The notes under the pieces were generated by a model. It saw nothing but the letters and a program-made list of their open reading frames with translations, was not told the DNA's origin and searched no databases. Positions 11,341-26,300 of a stretch of DNA of 64,000 bases are shown here, in pieces. How positions within the stretch are numbered: the stretch's first letter is position 1; every line of letters starts with the position of its first letter. A program made the translations under genes and the position numbers. The stretch comes from Branchiostoma floridae (taxonomy: Eukaryota; Chordata; Leptocardii; Amphioxiformes; Branchiostomatidae), in the NCBI RefSeq assembly GCF_000003815.2, contig NC_049991.1, positions 21,387,980-21,451,979 of the forward strand, in the 5' to 3' direction.

Positions 11341-14300
11341 CTGTGCAGGGAAGAAAAACAAAGAGTCAGCAAAAATTGCCATAAAGAAGATGAATCGAAG
11401 AGAAAAAATAAGGAAAAGAAGAGAAAAAGAATATCAAATTGCATCAAACTCTAAAGGAGAGAACAATTATTAAAATCAAGAGGCTTTTATCAATGTAAGC
11501 TTCTTGCTATAAACTACATATTAAAAACAAACTTCCAACTTAAACTTGCATTAAAATAATTAAAGTTCTAGGGGGGCATCGAGTATAATTAGTTAAGGGA
11601 GGTCACAGAGGGAAAGGAGGGAATTCACAGATTTCAGGACAGTCTTTTGAATCAGGGCTAGAAATACCACCTGCATATGCAGGTTAGTGCCTGCTAAATT
11701 GGGAACTGTGCAGGTATTTCTGGTGTCTACCTGCACCTAACCTGCACTGGTCCATGTGTTAAACATAAATGGCATATGATGTAGATGTATGTGGATTGTT
11801 ATTAGCTGCATTGACTGTTATCACCTATAAAGTATAAAAGAAAATATAGCCAATGGTTTCTGAACAATTTTAGTATGAACCATACTTCCTAAATTCAGAT
11901 TGGTGCAGGTAAAATTTGTCAGGTGCAGGTAATTTTCAATGTTACCTGCACCAGTTCAGGTATGCAGTAAAAAGGATTTCGAGCCCTGTACATGAAAGAA
12001 AACTGTGAGGTCTTGAACAACAGGCTAGGGAAACAAACTTTGTGGTTAACAAACTTGTTACTTGGCAAACCGACGGTTAGTGCTACAGTATATAGCACAA
12101 CACATGGCTGAAAATAAGTTGTTGAATGATTAGTTTTCTCTGTAACATTGTTCCATGCATCGTGAAGCACACATTTGCTACAAACTCGATTCTATGGATA
12201 ATATTCGGTGTCCAATCATTTTTGTTGTTTCCAGTGTGAACATTATTTTGGCTAATTTGTAAAACGTATACATATAGCACTCCTTTCCATGAGACATGTC
12301 TAAGTAAGTCCTTCCCTAAACTTAAAAAAATTGTTAAGGCAAGTCATTTATGCGGAAAAATAAGTGCATATTATAAGATGCTGCAACAATCCAACAGAAA
12401 ATCATGCTAACTTTTCCCACTTCTCCAACTTCATATTAATGGCTTTCTCTAGATCCAATCTCCAATTGCAAGCAAGCAGTAAGAAGACATAATCATGATG
12501 ATTCCAGTTTAACTTGATGACGATTGGGATCTATTTTCCACAAAATCGAGTTTGCGCTGCCAGATCATCTGCATCAGGTTTCAGGGGTATCAAATTCCAC
12601 TGGGGTTATTCCGACATTTTCTGGAGCATGTTTGTTTGTTTGTTTGTTTACCTTTCTGCCCACCTTTGTTGGCTCGTCCTTGTGTGCGTGCGGGAGTACA
12701 GAAAGAACAACAACACAGACAGAACGTCAATAACAGTAGCGTACAGACAGGGAAGCTGCTACAAATTTTCTTCAAGCAATGACTGTTTTCAAAGGTAACA
12801 ATTTTCGACGGCTGACAGTTCATCTTGCTCACGGAGATTGACCTAGTGTCAATCTCGCGAGAGAACACGAGAACTAGGTCAGGCTTAGAGAACTAGGTTA
12901 AGTGTAGGTCATCTGCCCCCTCCCCCCGCCTCCTTGCGGAGTAGGGGTAGGTAGGATCTATGCATGGTCATTCTCCATGAGCAAGATGAACTGTCAGCCG
13001 TCGAAAATTACCTTTAAAAACAGTCATTGCTTGAAGAATATTTGGAGTAACTGAATGACTGATGAACCTCTTCAACGACAGACAGGGAAGGTTTCACACA
13101 GTCAAAGCTGGCCAAGAAGACCACTCAAGGGACTGATAAAATCTTTTCCATGTGGACAGATGGTCAATATACATCAATACAATGCCATATAAGAATCATT
13201 CTGAAATGAAAATGAAACATGTAGTGCTAAAAAAAATATACAGGAAAAACAGAAGGAAAGACAAATCAAGATATTGGAATGCAATGTACACAATACTGTA
13301 CATGTGCATTGTAACTCAGGACACAGAGTATAGTTTGAAGTATGAAGATTCATACATTGAAAACAAACCACAATAAGTGTTTGTCATACTGTAGGAAAGC
13401 AAACACCCTATCTTCTGCTTGACTTTTAACTTTTTCAAAATCTTCCTTTGTTTCCTTTTTCCAATTTTGAGACGTGTCTGGTAAAAGAAGACTTCATCCA
13501 AAAGAACATGTTAAGCTGACATGACACAGACTCTGCGAAATATTTTGTGCAAACCTGACAGCCATACTGACCTTTGACCTGCGCAGCTTGACGCGAATCG
13601 GTTCCGTGTCGTCAGAGAAATGTCTCTCTGTCGTCGTGCCAGCTTCCGGGAGCGTCAGGAAGTCCGGCGTGCTCTTCGACCTCTGGATGTCTGCAAAAGG
13701 TCATAGTTCAAGGTTCAAGGTCAAACCATACAACTCACCTTGACCTTGAAGACTTGAGACAAGAGGGAGGGGCAGAAGTTGACATTAGAGATTGCTGATT
13801 CAGAAGAGGCGGCAGTTTGGCAAAGATGTCACAACAAGAGAGAACTGAGGAATTCTCATCACAATTTCTTCAGCACAGAATAATTTTTATTATCTTTTTT
13901 GGTAATTGATACTCGTGTCAGTGGCAACTGATACAATATGTTTGGGCTTGGACAGGAAATCTGCATGGAAATATAGATTGTGGGGAAAGTAGTGTGAGAA
14001 CTTACAGAAGAAAATGAGCAACAAACTTTTGAGCGATATAAACCCAAGATCGATTTGAGCAAAGACTGGGCCAGTTCTTTTGAGATAATAAGATCAATTT
14101 TACAATGTAACACTCAACACCCTTTAATGCCTCCCTCTTTTCAAACCTGACCAAATTTCCACTCCGATTTTCACAGTGATGCAGTAAAAAGACCACATAC
14201 AAATGTACATGCAAGATGGAATGCAAAGCAGAGGAACCAAACAACCACAACACAACACAACACACCACAACACAACACACACTGCGCACAATTCATGTCA

Positions 14301-17300
14301 ACACAGCACTGAATGCTGAATGCAGAACACCATTCTCTCATGCATGCACAGAGGACGGAGGGAGCAAAAGAGCACAATTTGAAAAGATGACAGATTTCTG
14401 TGGTCTGTGTAGTGAACCTGAGTGGGGGGTGGGTGGGGGTTTATGGTGTCTGGGCCATGGGGGGTGGGGGGGCTGGTGGAAAGTGCACCACAAAGCATTA
14501 ACAAAATAAGTGCAAACACAGAAGAAAAAACAAAAACTTTGATAATCGTGAACGGCAAAACAGGTGGTCAATCCTTTTGATTAAAGTGAAATTAATTGAT
14601 CATAACTAACTCATTGATCAAGAAAACCGTGTTAACTCGCAAACGTGGCTGTGTATTACCACAGAAACCAAAACACCAAACAAAAACAAAAAACACGGCA
14701 TGCAAAATAATACAAACGCAAACCAAATGTTACATAAACTAAAAACCATGCATGCATTATGGAGAGTGAAACAAAACCGCATGCAGAGGTGGCCGACCAG
14801 GGTTAGACAAGTCCATTGGTTCGATCCCTCAAGGCAAGTGAAAGTGCCAATCGGGCGAGTGAAAGTGCCAATCGGGCAAGTACATGTCCAAACGTACCTG
14901 CCCAATTGGGCCAGTCTTATTTACCGAAGGTGTGATCTTTCCATGAGCAAATGTTGATATTGGATATTGGTCCAAACTGAACCAAAATTTCTTTGTTGCT
15001 AAGTACTGACGTCATCCAACGACATCCAACATCAGTGCAGCGAATCTTTTATCTGAAGAAGGTCGGAGTTCACGACCGAAAATTTATGGTGAGTCTTTCT
15101 GTTGTGTTGGAACTTTGTGCTGCAAGCAAAATTGCACTGAAAAATGTCAAACTTTGGGCCAGTAAAAAGTTTTTCTAACTTATTTGTGAATTTCGTAAAA
15201 CCCGTTTAACCCTGCCACCGTAAGGCGAACCCCGTAAGGCGCTGCCACCTGATTGGTTACTGGTTAGAGGTGGGGTGGGACGTTACCGTAAGCGGATGGC
15301 GATGTCGCTGATGTGGTGTAACGGGAGGAGGACACGCCCGGAGACGGGCTATACCTGGCGGAGGAGGAGGGCGTGGTCGTTGCCGCGCCGACGAACACTG
15401 GCTCGTCTTCGGGCACGACTTCCGGGAGGTTCTGGAGCTCGCGGAGCTGGCTGTGCAGCGAGGCCACCTGGCGGTCGTGCCGGACCCGCAGGCCTTCGTA
15501 CTCCAGCTGTAGTCTCTGGTGCTTCTCTGCAAGGTGCATCTGGTCCTGTGGGAACATACAGGCAAGTTCGTTAACAGTAATTAGTTAAATTGGATCAACA
15601 GGACCTCGTAATCTAGTTGTAGTCTCTGATGCTTCTCTGCAAGGTGCATCTGGTCCTGTGGGACATACAGGCAAGTTCGTTATTAGTAATCAGTTAAAAC
15701 TGCTTACATACAGGCAAGTTCGTTACTAGTAATCAGTTGAAATTGGACCCACAGGCCTTCGTACTCTAGCTGTAGCCTCTGGTGCTTCTCTGCAAGGTGC
15801 ATCTGGTCCTGTGGAGCATACGGGAACACAAGTTCATTACTAGTAATTAGTTAAAATCTTACTAGTAATTAGTTTAAATCGGACCCGCAGGCCTTCGTAC
15901 TCCAGCTGTAGTCTCTGATGCTTCTCTGCAAGGTGCATCTGGTCCTGTTGGACATACAGGAACACAAGATCATTACTGGTAATTAGTCAATTAAAATCCT
16001 TCCTACATACAGCTAGAGGGTGCGAAGCTGAACCGAAATGAGGGTTGGGAGCTGCCCAAGTCCTACCTACCCCTTCTCTGCAAGGAGGTGGGGGTTGGGG
16101 CAGATGATCTACGCAAGCCTGACCTAGTCTCGTGCTCTCTCGGGAGATCGAGACTAGGTCACTCTCCTTGAACAAGATGGACCTGTCAGCCGTCAAAAAT
16201 TTGGTAGGTACCTTACCTTTAAAAACAGCCATCAAAGATTGCTTGAAGAAAATTTTGACTGACCCCAATCCTAATCCTACACCTTTTGTGTGTATAGGGG
16301 CAGTGTCCATCTGCTTCTATAGCCCTTGGGCCACACGGTCCACTACAGCAAGTTGCTAGTTGCAAGTTGCTAGATTTTGTACAGAGCTTTGTTCTGTTTT
16401 GTTCCAATCGCAACCTATCGAAGAGTGCATTTGGAATCACCTTGGACTCAGATGATTAGCATTAGTCAGATGCTTCCGAGGTTTTGAGTTGAAACACAAT
16501 AGTTTGCAGTTGGTGTTCTCTGTCCCATCGCAGCACAATTTCTTTAACTCTGTCGTATAACTGTAACTTTTGTTATCATTAAAAAAACTTGATTATGACT
16601 TTACAAGTCTCCAGCACTAATTCATCACCAGTGGTTGCAGCTCTGGAACAAGTTAATTTTGAGACTGCATGAATCCGAGCAATAACAACATCCAATGATG
16701 TACACACACCTTACAAATCTTAAACCTGGTAAAATGTGAAAAGCCATTCCATTTCCCACAAAACAGACTTCAGGACAATAACTTCAGACTACGGGCATTC
16801 TTGGTCACTTCAAACTGACACTGCATCACGTTTCGTCTTGTGTTCTTCCAACCGCGAAATTAAAGATTGAACTATAAAACATACACTTTCATCATGGCAA
16901 TTCCTTCTTTAAGGTAATATAATCATAAAGATGTTATGATGTTACTTTAATGTAATGAGAAAGGCATAAGAAGCTTCAAGATTTAAAGATAAACATGTGT
17001 AACTATGATGGGTTTTCAGAAAACTCATCACACTTTACGAACTTTTTACATACATGTATCACTAAAGTATATTAAATGCATATGCTGCTTGTAAAATGAA
17101 CTGCAAAGTAGAAAGATAACTCCACTCATACAGTTACAGTAACTGTACACTAAAAGTAGTATGTAGTAAAATATAAATCCAATGCAAGCTTTCAGAAGTT
17201 TGGAGGAATTCCTCAACCTTGGACCTACAGAGTTCTAACTCAACGCAACTTTAAGACACACCTTGGCATTATCTTTAAGAACAGACTTCAACAAACTGCT

Positions 17301-20300
17301 TATGACAACTTCCTACCAGCAGACCTAGGCACTTTCTTAAGGCACCCACACCTACTGTCTTAAGAAAAAGCAGTCCTTCTCAACTGAGATGAAGCAAGAT
17401 GCTTATTTGTCAAATAGCTAGTGGTGGTGCAGTGTGACTTTGCTATGAGTTGCAGTTTAGCCAAGCACACTGGGTTAGCTCTATACACTCACTCACAATG
17501 TTAATAATAATGATACTCTTGAGTGTGTCGATGTAGGTTAGACATCCAGGTAATAAGATACGCCAAAAAGTAGTTACTCAAGCAACTGGTTACTCAAAGA
17601 ATCCAGTTGCTTGTGTGAATGAGTAACTACTTTTTGGCGCACTCTTTAGTGTTTTGAGTTTGTTTTTGTTATTGGGTGGGCTGACTACTCTCTTTTTGCA
17701 GCCAGAGGCTGAATTGCAAGGAACTCACAATAGCGGGGGGCTAATTGCAAGTGTCTGGACTGAGCTGCCATTCGACGACACTCAGGTGACCTCAATACAA
17801 CCATAATTGCCCCAGGTGTGGCCATGGGACTGTTCTTATATGTGGTTTGACGTTTGAGGCTTGCACCTAAAGCTCCCTCTTACACTGCGCCACCAGCTTT
17901 ACGTCACATCCAATCCATTACACGTCAACTGGCAATTTTTACTATACATTTTCCCAATGCTGTTTTCACTAAGCTACATTTTCTAAAGGTAGAGACTTTA
18001 AGCTTTGTAATGATGTATAAGTTTTATAGGGTTATTGGAAGGAAAGCAACAAAAAAGTAGCATAGTGATAACAGTGCTAACATAATTATGCTTCACAACA
18101 TATGTTGGTTTTAGCACTACAATCAGGCTTTTAGCCAGGCATGCGTCAACGTGTCATCTGGACGCACTCTTCTTAAAATAACAAGAAATTTGATGCCCTT
18201 GGACGCCCTATACTAGGGAGAAAATCCTCTGACAAGCATGAAATTCTGATTGACCAGGGATGCTACCAGGTCATCTGTGGTCACAGTCTTCTACTGTGAC
18301 ATCTGTAACAGTATTTTCGCCTCTTGAGATACCTTAGAATGCACTATTTTAACTTAAATTCATCAAAAATTCTGCACCATGGAAGGTGGATGCCCCCAGA
18401 CCCCCCTACAATAGTCACTTACTGCGACTCACCAATAAGTTTGGACTCCCTATTATAAAATTCTAGCTAAAAGCCTGTCTACAAGGGTTTTAAGAAAACA
18501 ATACCCACCCTTCTGGCAGACTTGAGCTCTTCCTTCAAGGAGCCCACCTCCTGTCTTAAGTACTGCAGCTCCGACTGCTTGACTCTTAAGGACACCTGGA
18601 GCTCGTACAGGTTTGGCGTTTCCTTCCCGTCTGACGGTTCTCGGGTTCCGCCGCTTTCAAGACGCTGCACCCGCTTCATCTCTTCTGTCAATCTGTACAT
18701 ATACAAACATACATAACGTTACATATTCATACTTCATATTCATAACAAGTTGAAGCATTCACATAGTTCTGCTTCCATTGTGTTCTATCTTTCATCAGTT
18801 CCATGAGGTCCTTATCGTATAGTCCAGTCTCTGCTTAAATAAAGTTCTTTAGCATGAGGTATGGACGTCCTCTTCTCCTATTTGCTTCTGGAGACCAAAA
18901 GAGGAGATTACCGGCTGGTTCGCCATGTCGAACAATCTGTATGTAGGAATCATATAGTTTTACATATTTGTACAAAGTCATGTTTCAAGACATTTCTCAT
19001 CTCTTCTGTAAATTTGTATGAAGGAAAAACTACACGTTTTTGTACATGGCCATTTGCAAAAAATGTACAACAGAGCCCATCAACCTTCCTTCAACCGAGA
19101 CGGGGGCCGATACCAACTTCCGAGCAACTTTGATCCATTGCTTATGTAAAACTTCTGATGTGGATGTGTGACACAGGCTTTCAACTTGAAAAGAGGATTT
19201 GCAAAATTTTACTTTGTTTTATAAGAGGCAAAGTTATGATGACCATCAGTGGCATCTTCCTTCTTCAGGGGATTGTATCTATTTTTTTTAAATTGATTTA
19301 TTTCTTTAAATAATTATTTGGCAGTGCAAATAATTTTTGTCGTTAGAAAAAACACAACGAGTCCAAAACAATATTTATTGAAAGTGTCTTAACAGTAATA
19401 AATGTTTCAAGTGTGAGAAACGTATCAAAAAGATCAACGTTCAAAAATATGTTTCTGCATAAGCTATGATCTATATTCCTTTGCAGAATCATTGTCAATA
19501 CAGATTAACTGACAGTAATGTGCATGAGTGTTTGCATCTACTTTGATTACATGAAACAAACAAACAAACAAACAAACAAACAACCTTGCGCTGAGCTCCT
19601 GGTTTTGCTGCATCAGGTCCTGCATCTTACTCTGGACCTCCTTAATGGTGGCTGTCTGCGTCTCCACCTGCTGATCAAGGTGCGATTTCTCCACACACTT
19701 GCCAGAGAACTGTTTCGACAGGACCTCCACTTCACGGTTCAGGGCTTCTATCTCCTTCCTGTGTACAACACAACGTCAAAACATGATCAAATTTTGATTT
19801 CTCTACACACTTGCCAGAGAACTGTTTTGACACGACCTCCACTTCTCGGTTAAGAGCCTCGATCTCCTTCCTGTATACAACACAACATCAAAACATGATC
19901 AAGGTGCAATTTCTCCACATGTATTCATGAACAGTCACACAAACAAGTAGAGATACCTAGCAGATTGTAAAGAAACTGCAGGATATTCATGTATCAACAC
20001 TGACATGGACTTACACATACTGTACATGTATTGTGGATATAGCAAATACAGGACGATGTTGTTTGCTAACTATTTAGCTTATTTTCTTCTTTGTATTATA
20101 GGTCTTTTAGTTCTTCTTTTCCTGAAATTCAACTACCCTGAACTGAAATGTCCTGAAACAACACCTACTGGTGTTCTTGTCTGATGTCCTCCAGGTCCTG
20201 AGATGTCTGCCCGGCCTCCATGCGAGCCTTGGCCACTTCCCTCACCAGCTCGTCTCTGTGGGCCTTCTTCATGGCTTCAATCGCTGTAATAAAAACAATA

Positions 20301-23300
20301 ACCATAATCATCACGATGACATAACAGTAAAGGTGTTTGGCCAAGAACCTAGTTTGAATCCCATTGGTGCCTGAGTACGTAGCCTCGATTATGGACGATT
20401 TATGGATAGGATATTATATGGAGGTCCAGTTCAGTTCAGATCATCCTCAGAGAGGTGACACCATGACTGCCATAAGGTCCTGTCTAGCATGATGGAGCGG
20501 AGTTGGAGGTCAAGTGTCAGAGTAGTCATACCTCCAGCTCTTACCAAGAGTACTGTAAATGCAGAAATGTTCGCGGTGGATTAATGTTCGCGGTTTTTGC
20601 GGCGGCCGCTTCACCGCGAATTTAAAACCACCGCGAACATTTTTCCATAACAGTAAGAGACTGCAGTGCATGGTGCTACCGCGAAATTAAAACCACCGCG
20701 AAAAGTCCATTTTCCCGCTAGCGCGAAATTAAATCCCCGCGAACTTAAATGCATTTACAGTATATGTCCTTTCAAGTGTGAGCATAAATATTATCAATTA
20801 AAGCTGTCCAATACAAGCTTGCTGTGTTATGTTATGGTTTACCAGGTATGTAATAAAAACAAACAAAACTGACCTGCAATGGTTGCTGCGGTCTCCTCGG
20901 CTAGAAGAGTTTCCTTCTGTTCTTCCACCTTCTCCAGTTCCCGTTGGTGCGCTCGTTTCATGTCGTCTAACATCCGCTGGTGGGAGTCTTCCAACGAGCT
21001 CAACGCCTGGTCACTCACAGCCTAACAAACAAACAAACAAACAAACTTATTCTCCAGTTCCCGTTGGTGCGCACGTTTCATGTCGTCCAACATCCGCTGG
21101 TGGGAGTCTTCCAACGAGCTCAGGGCCTGGTCGCTCACAGCCTAACAAACAAACAAACAAACAAACTTATTCTCCAGTTCCCGTTGGTGCGCACGTTTCA
21201 TGTCGTCCAACATCCGCTGGTGGGAGTCTTCCAACGAGCTCAGGGCCTGGTCACTCACAGCCTAACAAACAAACAAACAAACAAACTTATTCTCCAGTTC
21301 ACGTTGGTGCGCACATTTCATGTTGCGCTGGTGGGATGCTGTCCAGTTCCTCTTAGTACTTTTACTGTCTACAGAAATACTTCTCTATAATTTTGCTGTG
21401 AACTAAACACTTGATTTTGTCTTACTTTTACTGTCTACAGAAATCTTACTCTACTTCTCCATAATTTTGCTGTGAACTAAACACTTAATTTTGTCTTACT
21501 TTTACTGTCTACAGAAATCTTACTCTACTTCTCTGTAATTTTGCTGTGAACTAAACACTTAATTTTGTCTTACTTTTACTGTCTATAGAAATCTTACTCT
21601 ACTTTTCCATAATTTTGCTGTGAACATAACACTTGATTTTGTCTTACTTTTACTGTCTACAGAAATCTTACTCTACTTTTCCATAATTTTGCTGTGAACT
21701 TAACACTTGATTTTGTCTTACTTTTACTGTCTACAGAAATCTTACTCTACTTCTCCATAATTTTGCTGTGAACTTAACACTTGATTTTGTCTTACTTTTA
21801 CTGTCTACAGAAATCTTACTCTACTTCTCCATAATTTTGCTGTGAACTAAACACTTAATTTTGTCTTACTTTTACTGTCTACAGAATTCTCACTGTACTT
21901 CTCCATAGTTTTCCTGTCTACAGAAATCTTACTGTAACAGTTACTGTGCATCTCCATAGTTCAGCCAAATGAAAACCCACCCTGATGCTGTCCAGTTCCT
22001 CCTCATACTTCTTGCTGTGCTCCTTCCCGGGCGGGCCCGCGGCCTGGCTCCGATGTAAGGCTCGCTCGAATTCTTCCTTCTGTCTCCTCAGGGCTTCCTC
22101 ATACTCAGCCTCAACCTGGTGGATCTCCTCTTCAAGCTCCTGGACTCTGGAGGGGTAAGAAAAGGTGTGTCAGCTTTACTTAAGACTCTTAAGGGCTTCT
22201 TCATACTCTGCCTCGACCTGGTGAATCTCCTCTTCAAGCTCCTGGACTCTGGAGGGGTAAGAAAAGGTGTGTCAGCTTTACTTAAGACTCTTAAGGGCCT
22301 CCTTATACTCAGCCTCCACCTGGTGGATCTCCTCTTCAAGCTCCTGGACTCTGGAGGGGTAAGAAAAGGTGTGTCAGCTTTACTTAAGACTTTAACTCCT
22401 CCTTCTGTGTATTAAGAGCCTTTTCGTACTCAGCCTCCACCTGGTGGATCTCCTCTTCAAGCTCCTGGACTCTGGAGGAAGGAAAATTGGAGATTCCTTC
22501 AAGAAACGCTCAGACTGTTGTCATTCACCTTAAAGTGTCTAGTGGCACATATACTAATACTATACGTCAGGAAGTTCCCTTGCTGTTTCTGTAGCAAGGT
22601 AATACTATAATTTTACAGGGAGGGGTTGCTAGCCCTTTCACGTGCTCGAAGTACCTCGGTCCTTGAACATAAGACCTGTCCTGAACTTTAAGTCCCTTCT
22701 GTAAGACAAAAAAAAAGGCCCTGTCCTTCAGAGCAGAGGAGCAAAAGGAAAGCTGTTGCCTTGCAGACTTAGGCTCATCCATGATTCATACGTGCTGTCT
22801 CTAATGATCTTTTATTATAATTTGAAAAATTCAAAGTTTATATTTTGAAAAACACAGAAGCTTCACCAACCTTTTCCTGAGTTCCTCTGACTCCTGGTCA
22901 GTCTTGGCGGCTTCCTGAGCGAACCTCACTGCCGTCAGCATGTCGTTACGCACCTGGGACAGGGAACAGGACAAGGATGTTAAAGAACTTCAACAAACAA
23001 GCTTGGTTATTATGACAGAAATGTACTGATTTTGGTCTGACTTGATCTTGCTGGGTCTTACACATGCAAACAGTTGCCATGACTAGATAATTATCTGGTT
23101 GTGATGACTTCAAGTCTAGTCGTCATAACAACACATCTAGTTGCCTTGACTACAGATCTGGTTTCTCATGTCTGGTTGCCATGGCTATACGTCTGGTTGC
23201 TACGAATACTGTAAATGTGGCCACCGCAAAAACCGTGAACATTAAACCAACGAGAAAGTTTCTGCATTTAACAGTACATGTCCAGTTGCCAGTTGATGGT

Positions 23301-26300
23301 ATTTTGTCATGACTTCACATCTGGCTGGCTTTACTACAAAACTGATTGTAATCGACAACACATCGGGTTGTCATGACTACGAGTGTGGTTGCCGTGGTTA
23401 CCTGCTCCAGGTCGTCCTCGTGAGCCTGCTTGGCGGCGGCGAGTTTCTCCTCCCACTCCTGCTCCAGCTCCTCCAGCCGCTCCCGCAGGACGTCACCCGA
23501 CACCAGCTCCGTCTCCTCGTCTGTGCTGCAGGCCACGGAGGCTACCGTCTTCTGGAAGGATCGTGTTACCTGGGGACAAACAGTTCACATCCTTACACAT
23601 CCTTACACAAGGTAACATGTAACTCGACACCAGCTCCGTCTCCTCGTCTGTGCTGCAGGCCACGGAAGCTACTGTCTTCTGGAACGAGCGAGTCACCTGC
23701 CAAATAAAGAGTCTTCGTTAGCCACCTGGGGACAGACAATTCACATCCTTACACAACAAGGTCACACTCAAGCAGTAGCTGACTGAGACCACAGTCTTCT
23801 GGAAGGATCGAGTCACTTGGGAATAAACAAGTTTGGGTTACTCCAAATTCACATGCTTGGATCTCGGACATTCTGTGTAAAAATGTGACACAATGCAATG
23901 TTCTCCCTTCACCAAACACATCTAGTGCCTACCTCCTCTCGGGCAGAGTCTATCTCCCGAGCCAGCGCCTCCCGAAGCTGCCCTGTCTCCTCCTCATGCT
24001 GCAGCCTCAGCTTTCACACAAACAAACAAACAAACAAACAAACAAGCCCACCTCGTCCCTGGCAGAGTCTATCTCCCGAGCCAGAGCCTCCCGAAGCTGC
24101 CCTGTCTCCTCCTCATGCTGCAGCCTCAGCTTTCACACAAACAAACAAACAAACAAACAAACAAGCCCACCTCGTCCCTGGCAGAGTCGATCTCCCGAGC
24201 CAGAGCCTCCCGAAGCTGCCCAACTTCCTCCTCATGTTGCATCTTAAGTGTCTCGATCAGCTCAGTCAGCTGGTCCACTTCCTTGATGCTCTCCTTGTTC
24301 CTCCGCTGGAGGTCGTCTTGAGACATCTTCAGCTGCGTCTTCACCTGGTCAAGCTCCTTCTGGTGAGCGTCTCGCAGCTGGGACACCTCCTTCTTATGTC
24401 TTAAAGAAAAAAGACAACTTGATAAGTTGTAATTAGTAGACAGATGTCGCAGGACAGACATCTCTGTCTTGTGTCTGCGGGGTCAATTCTTACTAAAATC
24501 CATACTGGAAAGTACTTAACATTTCCTTCATCTTAACTCTTACAGGTGAGATGAAGTCTTATGATTAACTGAGTCTTTTAGAATTCTGCATTATGCACAT
24601 TGTAGGGTCAACCAGCATGAATAAATCAGCATACTGCAAACTTCTCGAGGAAAATACTGTAGTCTGTGGTGAAATCTAACTCTTTAATAAGCTCTACCAA
24701 ACAGAGTGCAATGCATAAAATGCACATGAAATGAACAGATGAAGCTTAATTATTAAAAGTGATCTTCGCAGTCTCCTTCACTTTTTCAAATATCTGATGA
24801 ATTATCATTAAGCTAAACTACCTGGATGCCATGTCCTGTATCTTGACCTCCTGGTCGACGGAGACGGCCTTGCCCTCGATCTGGATGGGGCTGGTGCAGG
24901 TGTCACAGTGGGTCTTCTTCACCTGGGTCTGGAAATGGGAATATCAATGTCAATATCACTTCTTTGTACTCTCCAAGCAGAAGTTATATTAGTTCTGGCT
25001 GTTTTGACATGTCTATTTTGTGTTGTTTTTATAAACATTATTTAAAAAAAAACAGCCAGAGCTGAACCTCTGCTTGAGTTTCACTTAAGAAATATGTCAA
25101 TGAGACCAATGACCTTGTGTATTACTGACATTTTATCGATCTGACTGCGCTCTAACTTTAAAACCGTCAAAACCCTCGGAAGCATTTGAGCGCAGACCAA
25201 GTTAGTTAATTAGCAGCCTCGAACTCTGACCTCACGTGACTCAAATCAGAAGCCTCCACTGCATGGAGGTCAGCCATGCTCAGTACAGGCAGTGTTCGTC
25301 AAGTCAGCAATTCTTCATAATTGCTTTACTGTTTCATCCAAGGGTGGCTTCCAATGTTTGAGAACACCATTAAAACTTCTACCAAGCCCACTCCTTCTCT
25401 GCCTGTCATTCAATTCGGCATGTAGCGTGAGAGAACAGGTAATTTTGCCTATAACAGCCCTGACACAAAAGTTATAGGAGCCTGTTGTCCATTACCTCTG
25501 CCCATCTCACCTTCTATAGAGTGAGACTGATTACCAGGAATCACAAGATCGAGGAACGCATAGGAATTACAGTCTCTAATTGTCGATAACTCGGACGGGA
25601 GAAAAGGGCATGATAAACGCAGGAGATATCTCCTCTTCTGCATGCTGTGTTTCTCCTGCATTTCCCCTGTGCTTCGACTATTGAACGGAGCTTTGGATGA
25701 GACTGTTACCCTGACACAAAAGTGGTCCAGCCCATGCCTACCTGTCGCAGGGTCTCCAGCTCCTCCTGCATCCCTGCGATCTGATTGGTGCTCTCCTGGC
25801 GCTCCCTCTGCAGCAGGCTCTCGTACTTCTCCCGCGTGTCGATGATGTTCCGCGAGTGTTCGATCGCGAGGCTCTCCAACGTACGCGCCGACGGGGAGGT
25901 CCGCACGTCCTGGAACACCTGCGGAAATGTTGCTCATTTTTTTATAATTGTTTGTTGATTTGTAATACAATTCACAGGTAAACATAATTAAAGGTAATGA
26001 TGACAAATGAAGTTGCATTAGGGATGACTGGGACCAGGAGTGCTTTTACATAAAATTGTGGTCATTAAATTTGGGTTAAAAGATAAAATAGAAAACATTA
26101 GACTAAAATAAGTAGCAGAATGTATGGAGAATATCAACCTATCAAATTTTGGATGAACAGTAATTATAATTAGAGTAGTAATTTAAATTTACAAAAAATT
26201 ACATCTTGAAACATGCACTAATGCAAATATTTCTAAACGCAACGATTTAAACTAAGTGTGAATTTTTTTAAACATTCAAAATCTAAGATAGAGCAGATCA

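Larger units (their letters stand above)
15966..18508. other. Intron W-X
   Basis: Holds the MITE copy at 16060, the hairpin at 17556 and the dispersed repeat at 17665; the remaining A/T-rich sequence has no exon that I can see. Confidence 0.5.

Noticed and set aside
13494-13690. Exon Y read through to TGA as terminal exon (tail [10 protein letters not shown]...)
   Set aside because: A GTCAGT donor follows RRSK, and exon Z supplies the conserved RSKSL...LFE end in phase.
14216-14957. Several overlapping open frames on both strands
   Set aside because: Simple-sequence ACAAC repeat and CTTGCCCG-family pieces; no conserved protein.
22147-22475. Exon S copies as separate exons encoding repeated [10 protein letters not shown] helices
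   Set aside because: Each runs into TAA about 20 codons in and none has a donor before it.
23625-23696. Copy 2 of exon Q as an additional true exon
   Set aside because: It has a good acceptor and coding-like sequence but no GT donor in frame; stop codons follow. Kept as a repeat copy.
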